Positions 1-6,230 of a DNA stretch of 8,411 nucleotides are shown one piece after another (position 1 is the stretch's first letter; each line of letters starts with the position of its first letter). The notes below the pieces were generated by a model. That model made no database searches. It was not told where the DNA came from and worked only from the letters and a program-made list of their open reading frames with translations. The position numbers were made by a program, and so were the translations under genes. This stretch comes from Bacteroidota bacterium (GTDB taxonomy: Bacteria > Bacteroidota > Ignavibacteria > Ignavibacteriales > Melioribacteraceae): contig JAKAHQ010000053.1 in the NCBI GenBank assembly GCA_021814855.1, positions 1-8,411 on the forward strand. The letters are read 5' to 3'.

Positions 1-2
1 AA

Positions 3-362
3 CATGTTTTATTAGAGACATATAAAAAAGACGGTCTGGATGCCGCAATGAAAAAATACGACGAGCTGCGCCAAAAATATTACGGCGGATTTACTTACGA
101 TTTCCGAGATCATTCATTGCTATCTCTTGCTTCCAAGATAAACGATTCCGGCAGTTTTGACGACGCCGTAAAAGTTATAAATAAAGATATCGAACTGTTT
201 CCACAATCGGCCACGCCGCTAATCTTTTTGGGCAGCACTTACATGAAGAAAGGCAATAACGAAGAAGCCGAAAAAAATCTAGAGAAAGCGATCAAGATCG
301 ATCCCAACAATCATTTTGCTGCAGATATGCTTAAGAGACTGCAAAACCCCGAAAAAAAATAA
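3..362 (+). CDS. C-terminal part of a TPR-repeat protein (5' end outside the window)
   Basis: The frame is already open at the left edge and continues without a stop into the ATG at position 48, so that ATG is probably internal; 119 codons are visible. Upstream of it the frame reads LLETYKKDGLDAAMKKYDEL, the helical linker that commonly precedes C-terminal TPRs in Bacteroidota hydrolases, which are often beta-lactamase-like or esterase-like (recalled family pattern). After a YDF motif come two TPR-like helix pairs, at visible residues about 37-70 and 71-104. The second carries the canonical GNNEEAEKNLEKAIKIDPNN signature. The TPRs suggest protein-protein interaction. Any catalytic domain lies outside the window, so the enzyme class cannot be given. 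The gene ends 6 nt before an intrinsic terminator. Confidence 0.75.
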   Translation, partial: HVLLETYKKDGLDAAMKKYDELRQKYYGGFTYDFRDHSLLSLASKINDSGSFDDAVKVINKDIELFPQSATPLIFLGSTYMKKGNNEEAEKNLEKAIKIDPNNHFAADMLKRLQNPEKK

Positions 363-368
363 TTCATT

Positions 369-393
369 AAGCCGGTTTTTCGCCGGCTTTTTT
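369..393 (+). terminator. Rho-independent terminator after the TPR gene
   Basis: AAGCCGG (369-375) pairs with CCGGCTT (383-389) around a 7-nt loop and runs into six T (388-393). It starts 6 nt after the stop codon at 360-362, so it separates the TPR gene from the lipoprotein operon downstream. Confidence 0.85.
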
Positions 394-472
394 ATTCCAC
401 CCTTTAAGTGATACTAACATATAAGAGTCGAAATAGTTATGTTTCATTAGGTAAAATTTGGAGGAATGATAA

Positions 473-919
473 ATGAAGCTGGTAAGACCTTTTCTGATTG
501 CTCTTTCGGTTATCTCATTAGCAGCTTGCTCATCTTTGGTATTAAAGCCTGCGGATTTCGGATGGCCGATCGAATCCGTTCTAAAGGTTGATAACAAAGG
601 ATACGTAGAGGAACAGAGATACTCTTTCACGCTGAAAGTAAAACCGCTGTTCTATGCAGAGTTCCAGGATTCTTCGATTGCCGCTGGCAAAGAGATAAGA
701 ATTATCCGCGATAAGATGGGTTACTATTATATAACCGCCGCAAACTTTAAAAATGTTTATATGTTTTGTACCGTAGCCAACGGCTTAAAGCTGGAAGACA
801 AATTTTTGATTAACGAGAAGGGCTTGACCGATCCCGCCTTCAACCAGAAGTCGCCGGATATTGAACTGCTGGACGGCGCGGCAAAATATTTATTGAACAA
901 CAAAGGCCTTGTGAGGTAA
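473..919 (+). CDS. Small lipoprotein of unrecognised family
   Basis: The 148-residue product has a lipoprotein signal peptide: K/R at the N-terminus (MKLVR), a hydrophobic stretch, and the lipobox L16-A-A-C19. The mature protein begins Cys-Ser-Ser and has no Asp at +2, so outer-membrane sorting would be expected under the enterobacterial rule, which may not hold here. The remaining 129 residues look like a beta-rich globular domain (WPIES near 31-35, a Tyr-rich GYYYIT strand at 83-88) with a helical tail at about 132-142. I do not recognise a named family. The start is well supported by GGAGG at 460-464, 8 nt before the ATG. The next gene begins 3 nt after its stop, so the two are almost certainly co-transcribed and may act together in the envelope. 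Confidence 0.85.
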   Translation: MKLVRPFLIALSVISLAACSSLVLKPADFGWPIESVLKVDNKGYVEEQRYSFTLKVKPLFYAEFQDSSIAAGKEIRIIRDKMGYYYITAANFKNVYMFCTVANGLKLEDKFLINEKGLTDPAFNQKSPDIELLDGAAKYLLNNKGLVR

Positions 920-922
920 AAT

Positions 923-2176
923 ATGAAGACGGGCAAATCGGTAATCTTAACGGTTTTATTCTACATATTTATTTTCGGAAGCTTAATTAACGCGCAGTCG
1001 GATTACGAGAGGACGCAAAATTTCAAAACGCGTTTCAAACAGCTTGAAGAGGCCATCAAGAATGCTGTATCGATTGACGAGTGCAATAACATCGGCGAAA
1101 ATATTTCGAAACTAAAGGACGAATATTTACCGTATAAATCCCTGCTCGATAAAAGTCTCTACCCTACCAATTTCGATTCTTCATTTGCTAAAATTAACCG
1201 CGAGCTTGCAATTAGGAAAGGAGACTTTACACAGATAGTCGACTTGAAAACCGAGGTTGGAAGTCTTAAGGACAAAATTTCCGATCTCAGCCAGCAAAAC
1301 GTTAACCTGCTTTCGCAAATAAAAGAGCTGACCGTAAGGACAAACAAAGACGCGCAGACAATTGCCGCTTTGCAAAAACTTATTTCGCAGTTGAAGGCAA
1401 ACATAGCCCAGCGCGATGAACTCGTTCGAAATATTGTAGACAGCTTAATGGCGGAGTTTGTAAAAACTCCGGGAACACTTAACGACGCTGAAAAACTTTC
1501 CATATTCAAGAAGGTCGATAACGGAAATTTATTTTATAACATCGAACGCACTATCAGCGATAATGTTCAATTCATGAAAGTTACGCAGATGACTCCCGAT
1601 GATCTTTCGGGTATGAAGAAACAGTATAACGATTTCAGCAAGGTGTGGCGCCAGGTGGGGCCAAAGTTAGCCGATGTATATATGAATAAACGCGATAAAG
1701 CTTCCGAGATCGCTACCATCAACGGATTATTTTTTGACTGGAACAACCGCATCAACGAGGAAATTTGGGGACAGGTTAACCGCCTCTTCCGCATGAAGCA
1801 GCTATCAATTTTACCTTTTAAGAGCGGCGAGCAGTTTGTAAGCAGCGTAACTTCCTTTGTAGACGATGAAATAAAAAATCTGCCGGTTAAGGGTTCATCG
1901 CAAGCGGAAAAAACCTTTACAACATTTACGGACAGCGTTTATTTTAAGACTGTCGAACCGGTCTGGATTCCGCTTCTTGTAGAAAATAATATGATGACCG
2001 CCGCTAATAAAGATACAATCGAGAAAAGAATTTCGATGTGGAAGGAAAAAGTTGCGCCGGCTTCCAAAATGAATTGGGTTTACATCATCGGCGGAGTTGT
2101 AATTGTTGCCTTGATACTTGCTTATTTTATGAAAGGAAAGAAGAAGGTTGTTGCAGAAGAAGAAAAAACCGCATAG
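923..2176 (+). CDS. Exported coiled-coil protein with a C-terminal membrane anchor, unknown function
   Basis: The product has 417 residues. Residues 1-24 are a Sec signal peptide (hydrophobic core 7-21, likely cleavage NA|QS after Ala24). Residues about 28-70 are helical. A long heptad-rich coiled coil spans about 105-172, a mostly helical domain with conserved-looking Trp/Phe residues spans about 190-375, and one transmembrane helix covers 384-403, followed by the basic tail KGKKK and acidic EEE. The positive-inside rule puts the body in the periplasm and the short tail in the cytoplasm. I do not recognise the family; the shape suggests a scaffold, tether or chaperone-like envelope protein, not an enzyme. 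GAGG at 913-916, inside the end of the lipoprotein gene, is its ribosome binding site, so translation is probably coupled. Confidence 0.8.
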   Translation: MKTGKSVILTVLFYIFIFGSLINAQSDYERTQNFKTRFKQLEEAIKNAVSIDECNNIGENISKLKDEYLPYKSLLDKSLYPTNFDSSFAKINRELAIRKGDFTQIVDLKTEVGSLKDKISDLSQQNVNLLSQIKELTVRTNKDAQTIAALQKLISQLKANIAQRDELVRNIVDSLMAEFVKTPGTLNDAEKLSIFKKVDNGNLFYNIERTISDNVQFMKVTQMTPDDLSGMKKQYNDFSKVWRQVGPKLADVYMNKRDKASEIATINGLFFDWNNRINEEIWGQVNRLFRMKQLSILPFKSGEQFVSSVTSFVDDEIKNLPVKGSSQAEKTFTTFTDSVYFKTVEPVWIPLLVENNMMTAANKDTIEKRISMWKEKVAPASKMNWVYIIGGVVIVALILAYFMKGKKKVVAEEEKTA

Positions 2177-2210
2177 CATTTGTGCAGATTTATGCATGGC
2201 TGAAATTTGA

Positions 2211-2236
2211 AAAACCGGGTTTGCCCGGTTTTTTTA
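2211..2236. terminator. Intrinsic terminator shared by the convergent genes
   Basis: AAAACCGGG (2211-2219) pairs with CCCGGTTTT (2224-2232) around a TTTG loop, giving a 9-bp stem. On the + strand it is followed by a T tract (2229-2235). Read on the - strand the hairpin starts right after the methyltransferase stop codon (2234-2236) and ends in five T. It can therefore terminate both the coiled-coil operon and the MEMO/methyltransferase operon. Confidence 0.85.
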
Positions 2237-2881
2237 TTGCGCCGAAATTTTTTCGAAGAGGCCTACGTAAAAACTTTTCCCGGGAAAAACTTCTTCAACC
2301 GAATTTTTTATTTCGATAATTCCCCTGTTACGGGCCACCTCTTTAAAGTTATCCGGATGGACCAAATGCATAAATGGTTTCAACAACCGTAGGGAAACGT
2401 ATTCGGTTTCTGAAATAGCCGATACGTTTTCTCCGGCTAATTGCAGAACGATGCACATCAAACCGCCGGCTTTTAACCATCGAGATGTTTTCAGAATAAG
2501 TTTTTCAACCTCAACATACTCGAATATTAATGCGGCGTGAACAAAATCGAAAGAAGCGTCGCTCAATTCGAGTTCGTTCAAATCGGCACAGACAAGTTGA
2601 AGGTTGGGAACATCCTCGATAAACCAGGCCCTGCACTCGGCTACATCTCTTGTGTTGATATCAATTCCCACCACGCGTTCAATTTCCCTGCCGATTAGAT
2701 GCTCAAATCCGTTACCGGCAGTACATCCCAAAACACAAATTGACTGCGGCTCATATTCATCCAGCACATCTTTGAAGATTCTGTTCAGCATTTGAAGCTG
2801 CATTACGTTCGGAGCGGACATGTGTCCTTCGTAATCCTCGGAAGGTATTTGCAGCCACGGATTATTGACTTTCTTTTTCAA
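2234..2881 (-). CDS. Class I SAM-dependent methyltransferase
   Basis: The 215-residue product has a Rossmann-type methyltransferase fold. Motif I is VLGCTAGNG at 50-58, followed by FEHL. The acidic residue that contacts the SAM ribose is in VVGIDIN (70-76). Motif II is CADLNELEL followed by SFDFVH (98-115). WLKAGG at 135-140 is the usual post-III loop. The N-terminus, with NPWLQIP at 7-13 and EGHM at 18-21, fits a recognisable group of small soluble methyltransferases. The substrate cannot be inferred. The start is TTG at 2879-2881: the only in-frame ATG nearby (Met21) would delete the conserved N-terminus, an in-frame stop lies 18-20 nt upstream of the TTG, and AGGA sits 5 nt before it. It lies 28 nt after the MEMO-like gene, so the two are likely one operon. 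Confidence 0.85.
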   Translation of the reverse strand: MKKKVNNPWLQIPSEDYEGHMSAPNVMQLQMLNRIFKDVLDEYEPQSICVLGCTAGNGFEHLIGREIERVVGIDINTRDVAECRAWFIEDVPNLQLVCADLNELELSDASFDFVHAALIFEYVEVEKLILKTSRWLKAGGLMCIVLQLAGENVSAISETEYVSLRLLKPFMHLVHPDNFKEVARNRGIIEIKNSVEEVFPGKSFYVGLFEKISAQ

Positions 2882-2886
2882 AATTT

Positions 2887-2890
2887 TCCT
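2887..2890 (-). promoter_or_regulatory. Ribosome binding site that decides the TTG start of the methyltransferase
   Basis: On the - strand AGGA lies 5 nt before TTG (2881-2879), in the 28-nt gap after the MEMO-like gene. It supports a non-ATG start over the internal Met21. Confidence 0.6.
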
Positions 2891-2909
2891 GGATTTTTAT
2901 CTCTTCCAA

Positions 2910-3974
2910 TTACTTCAGATAGATTCCTTCGGTGAACCAGCCGCACCAATGTTTGTAAGAAAACACGGCTGTAATTCCCATGCTCGATTTTTTAAACGGT
3001 AAAACCTTTTCAGTAAAAGTATCCGAGTACTTGAAAACTTTACCGTGAAGCGTTCCTAAATTCAATTTGTTTACGGTTTTGGAAATCGTCATTAGTCCAA
3101 ACGGAATTGGATACCGGCCGCACCACAAGGGCACTATCTTCTGTTTATCTTCGCCGGGCCAAATTTCTTTAGTAAGATTTTTAATCTGCGCCGGACCGAT
3201 CATTCCTTCTAAAAATGTATGTAAAATTCTCCGGTCGTTATCGGTGCCAAGTTTATGCGCGGCAGCGTCCATTCCGTATGGTGAGTTATCGAAATCTTCA
3301 CCGTAATGATTTGCGTCCGTAGAAATTAAAAAGAAAATATCTTTGCCAACTTTGAGGTTTTTAGACTTCACATATTCCGCAATAATTTTGGAAAGATCCG
3401 AGCTTACTGAATCCATCCGGCCGTAACTCATTTGAGTTACCATGATGGGTGTAATTTTAATACTGCGGTTATAATATTGTAAAAACGGAATCAATGCCTC
3501 GATGGAATGTTCTATTGTATGCGCTTTGTTGCTGACTATGAATCCGTCTTTCGGCAATCTCGATTTGATTAATTCCCTTAACGGAGAAATTCCTACATCG
3601 CCGTACGGCCCTTGCCATTTATCAAACTCATCAAGAATTAAAACTTTCGAGAGATTTCCCATTTCTTTACGAACCGTCCCGTGGGTCACGCCAAAAATTA
3701 CGACTTCCTTTGTTTTGATAATTTTATAGAGCGGGTAATAAACCTTTCCGGCATAAAGATAATCGTCGTGAACCGAAATACCGGCAACTAATTTATCCGG
3801 ATCATAATTTTTAGATTCTCCGTTTCTTGAAAGAAATTTGATAAAGTTGTTCATTTCTTCGGCGTTCCAGCAAAAGCCAACATTATCCCTGATAGGGCGG
3901 ATTGTTTGAGAGTATAAGCTTGAAGCAATGGCGCTAATAATTAACGCAACAAGCAGAAAGAATAATTTTTTCAT
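2910..3974 (-). CDS. Secreted MEMO-family protein (AmmeMemoRadiSam system protein B-like)
   Basis: The 354-residue product starts with a Sec signal peptide (MKK, hydrophobic 4-19, likely cleavage after Ser22), unlike cytosolic MEMO proteins. The body has MEMO-fold landmarks in order: H69 in HDDYLYAG (69-76, usually HAGYxYxG), H98 in GVTHG (95-99), EHSIE (155-159) followed by PFLQYY, DANHYG (220-225) and CGRYPI (285-290). H69, H98 and C285 match the positions of the human MEMO1 metal ligands H49, H81 and C244, so metal binding is plausible. The fold is related to LigB-type non-haem iron dioxygenases, but no reaction is settled for the family. The C-terminal HWCGWFTEG adds another Cys. No good Shine-Dalgarno precedes the ATG at 3974. 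It is followed by the methyltransferase; no AMMECR1 or radical-SAM partner is in the window. Confidence 0.85.
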   Translation of the reverse strand: MKKLFFLLVALIISAIASSLYSQTIRPIRDNVGFCWNAEEMNNFIKFLSRNGESKNYDPDKLVAGISVHDDYLYAGKVYYPLYKIIKTKEVVIFGVTHGTVRKEMGNLSKVLILDEFDKWQGPYGDVGISPLRELIKSRLPKDGFIVSNKAHTIEHSIEALIPFLQYYNRSIKITPIMVTQMSYGRMDSVSSDLSKIIAEYVKSKNLKVGKDIFFLISTDANHYGEDFDNSPYGMDAAAHKLGTDNDRRILHTFLEGMIGPAQIKNLTKEIWPGEDKQKIVPLWCGRYPIPFGLMTISKTVNKLNLGTLHGKVFKYSDTFTEKVLPFKKSSMGITAVFSYKHWCGWFTEGIYLK

Positions 3975-4061
3975 AATCAGTACCGGTTATTAATTCATTT
4001 CAATCTAAAAACTAAATTCCATTTCATCAAATAGAAATATGCGGATAATTTAAAAAACATT

Positions 4062-4099
4062 CATCGTATTAGTATAAACGATGGATGAATTAATTTTAA
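4062..4099 (-). promoter_or_regulatory. Candidate promoter with overlapping inverted repeat, upstream of the MEMO-like gene
   Basis: Reading the - strand, TTAAAA (4099-4094) and TATACT (4076-4071) are separated by 17 nt and resemble -35/-10 elements, with 4/6 and 5/6 matches to the sigma-70 consensus. The inverted repeat CATCGT-N10-ACGATG (4062-4083) flanks the -10, which would suit an operator. The leader would be about 90 nt. The same repeat followed by AATGTTTTTT on the - strand could instead be a weak terminator for the CLC gene, whose stop is about 105 nt upstream. The sequence alone does not separate these readings. Confidence 0.3.
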
Positions 4100-4187
4100 G
4101 ACAGCGCGCTTTTTCCTATATTAATTTGTAACAAGCGGTAATTTATTTGGCTAAAGAAACTTGTCTTAAAGTTGGCGCTGTAAAATT
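4092..4187. repeat. Two overlapping inverted repeats between the CLC and MEMO-like genes
   Basis: TTTAAGACA (4095-4103) is perfectly inverted as TGTCTTAAA (4162-4170). The partly overlapping ACAGCGC (4101-4107) is inverted as GCGCTGT (4175-4181), with flanking AATTTT/AAAATT extending the similarity. The 4101-4103 part of the left arm belongs to both repeats, so the pairings would compete in RNA. AGCGCGCT at 4103-4110 is also self-complementary. No known RNA family is recognised. Confidence 0.45.
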
Positions 4188-5957
4188 CTAAAGAATGTTA
4201 TCGTGTTCATTCAGCAACAGTGCAGCGTACTTGTTGAACGCCTCGGATTTATTTATCAGTCCGGCATATTCCCCGTTTTCCACAACCGGAAGACTGTACA
4301 TTTTATTTTCTTCAAAAATTTTAATAACAATATCGAACGGTTCATTGATGTTTACTGTTAAGAAATCTTTGTTCATAATTTCATAAGCAAGCACAATATC
4401 GTACAGCTCGGAGTTAAGAAGAATTTCTCTAATATCGTCTAGATTAATTATTCCCGCTATTCTATTATTCTCGTTTATAACGGGATAAATGTTTTGCCTC
4501 GAGTTGGAAATTATTTCAATTAATTTTCTTAACGAATCCGTTGGGCGGACTATTTTAATGTTAGGTTCTATTATCTCTGTCAGATTGAATTGATGCGCAA
4601 GAACTTTTTCTTTATTGGATCTAAAATGAATTCCCTGTTTGGCAAGGACAGATGTATAAACCGACTCTCCCTGAAAATGCCTTGAGATAAAATACGAGAG
4701 TGCGGTTACAATCATTAGCGGAACAATTAGAACATAACCGCCGGTTATTTCCGCAATTAAAAATATACCTGTTAGCGGCGCGTGTATTACTCCGCTTAAT
4801 ATTCCCGCCATGCCCACAGCCAAAAAATTCACATGGTTAAGATTTGCAATGTGCAGCAGCGTCATTACGCGGGCTAAAAAGAATCCCGCCAGCGCACCTA
4901 CAAGAAGCGAGGGGGCGATAATTCCTCCGTTGCCGCCCGAGCCCATTGTCAGCGATGTCGCAATCACCTTTACAAATACAGACAAAAATATTATGCCGAG
5001 AATTAAAAATTCATTTTGACCCAATTTGGAATATAAACCGTTTTCAAAAAGTGTTTTATAATTCAACACAAGAAGACCCGATATGGTATCGTACCCTTCT
5101 CCGAACAGCGGCGGCAAGATAAATATCAGCGCACACAGAACCAACCCGCCCAGTATTGCCTTCTTGTAACTATTTTTAAATTTGTGAAGATAGTTTTCAA
5201 TATAAATAGTCGTTCTTATCATATAGATTGAAACGAATCCACAGAAAATACCGAGCATGATGTAAAAAGGAATTGCGTTCATCTGCCATCCCCCCGTAAC
5301 CAGGAAGAATAGCTGGCCGCTGTACAAAAACTTTGAGACTACAGCCGAAGCTGCCGAAGAAATTAACAGCGGTATAAAATACGGGATAGATAAATCCGGA
5401 AGTAAAACCTCGAAGGCAAAGATTACACCGGCAATTGGACTGTTGAATATAGCGCTTATTCCGGCTGCTGAACCGCATGCGAGCAGCAATGTTCTAATTT
5501 GAATGTTGAGTTGAAGTTTCTTCGCAACATTTGATCCTATTGCGGCACCCGTAACTACAATAGGCGCCTCAAGCCCCGCCGAACCGCCTAACCCCACTGT
5601 AAACGCGCTGGTAATCATGTGCGTATAAGTTTTATGAACCGGTAAGTCGGAAGCCCGTTTTACTATTGAATAAATAATGTTGCTCAGCCCCCTCGAAAAT
5701 TTTCCTTTCAGAAATATATTCACAAAAAGAACAGAGAGCACTATACCGAACATTGGAAGAAAAAATTTGATGGCCATTGCCGTTAAATTCTGCGGAAGCT
5801 CATGAGTAATTGTATGGATGTAACGAACAGTGTTTTTTAATACTACTGCGGCGAGGCCCGAGAAAATTCCAACTATTAAACTCGCAATTATAATAAATGT
5901 TTTTTCATTGATAATGCTTTTTAATCCGGCTAAAGAAAGGTTCTTATATAACTTCAC
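4188..5957 (-). CDS. CLC-family chloride channel/transporter with two C-terminal CBS domains
   Basis: The 589-residue integral membrane protein has a CLC core (about 20-430) and tandem CBS domains (about 463-515 and 525-580). Aligned by eye to E. coli ClC-ec1, the gating glutamate motif GREGP is GLEAP (128-132, Glu130), the GxFxP motif is GGIIAP (344-349) and the central-gate tyrosine is Tyr434. GSGIP is replaced by SRGLS (88-92). The intracellular proton glutamate Glu203 aligns with Val184, next to Glu183. SKGIS/GAEAP-like variants are, from memory, typical of a Bacteroidota CLC subgroup. The protein conducts or exchanges anions across the inner membrane; CBS pairs usually bind adenine nucleotides and modulate gating. 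The start is GTG at 5955-5957 with GGAA 5 nt upstream; a later Met would cut the first membrane helix. It is divergent from the GH88 gene. Confidence 0.93.
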   Translation of the reverse strand: MKLYKNLSLAGLKSIINEKTFIIIASLIVGIFSGLAAVVLKNTVRYIHTITHELPQNLTAMAIKFFLPMFGIVLSVLFVNIFLKGKFSRGLSNIIYSIVKRASDLPVHKTYTHMITSAFTVGLGGSAGLEAPIVVTGAAIGSNVAKKLQLNIQIRTLLLACGSAAGISAIFNSPIAGVIFAFEVLLPDLSIPYFIPLLISSAASAVVSKFLYSGQLFFLVTGGWQMNAIPFYIMLGIFCGFVSIYMIRTTIYIENYLHKFKNSYKKAILGGLVLCALIFILPPLFGEGYDTISGLLVLNYKTLFENGLYSKLGQNEFLILGIIFLSVFVKVIATSLTMGSGGNGGIIAPSLLVGALAGFFLARVMTLLHIANLNHVNFLAVGMAGILSGVIHAPLTGIFLIAEITGGYVLIVPLMIVTALSYFISRHFQGESVYTSVLAKQGIHFRSNKEKVLAHQFNLTEIIEPNIKIVRPTDSLRKLIEIISNSRQNIYPVINENNRIAGIINLDDIREILLNSELYDIVLAYEIMNKDFLTVNINEPFDIVIKIFEENKMYSLPVVENGEYAGLINKSEAFNKYAALLLNEHDNIL

Positions 5958-5988
5958 ACTGATTCCAATCCGTTGAGATAATTCGCAA

Positions 5989-6020
5989 CAAAAATAGAAA
6001 AATTCAGAACTAAACGTTTA
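5989..6020 (-). promoter_or_regulatory. Candidate promoter and palindrome upstream of the CLC gene
   Basis: On the - strand TATTTTTG (5996-5989) matches the Bacteroidota -7 element TAnnTTTG exactly and would give a leader of about 25 nt before the GTG start. A perfect 10-bp palindrome TAAACGTTTA lies at 6011-6020, about where the -33 element should be; a TTTG -33 box is absent. The palindrome could be an operator. The rest of the 273-nt divergent gap up to 6230 is AT-rich; I see no RNA gene and no convincing promoter for the GH88 gene in it. Confidence 0.3.
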
Positions 6021-6220
6021 ATCTATTCGTGAATTACATCGAGAGGCATTAAGAATATAGACATTTCTATCTTTATAAAACCCGCGTTCTAATTTGCAGT
6101 CATCCTGTTTGTAATATACGACGCTCAGCAAAAAATATTCTTCATAATTTATTTTTCTGTATCTTAACAATAGAATTCGACCACATGAATTTTTTTTAGA
6201 TTGATTGTCAAAATAATTTC

Positions 6221-6224
6221 GGAA
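6221..6224 (+). promoter_or_regulatory. Ribosome binding site that decides the GH88 start
   Basis: GGAA lies 6 nt before the ATG at 6231. An in-frame TTG at 6201 would add ten residues (MIVKIISELK) ahead of a complete signal peptide and has no good ribosome binding site, so 6231 is preferred. Confidence 0.55.
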
Positions 6225-6230
6225 TTGAAA

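Noticed and set aside
367..630. 87-residue reading frame on the - strand
   Set aside because: It runs antisense through the terminator and the lipoprotein gene, with no domain-like content and no ribosome binding site that stands out.
1159..1509. 116-residue reading frame on the - strand inside the coiled-coil gene
   Set aside because: It is antisense to a well-supported gene; its low-complexity Ser/Phe/Cys content is what the reverse of a Lys/Glu-rich coiled coil gives.
2038..2319. 93-residue + strand frame over the end of the coiled-coil gene
   Set aside because: It crosses a strong terminator and overlaps the methyltransferase antisense; its Cys/Arg-rich content looks non-coding.
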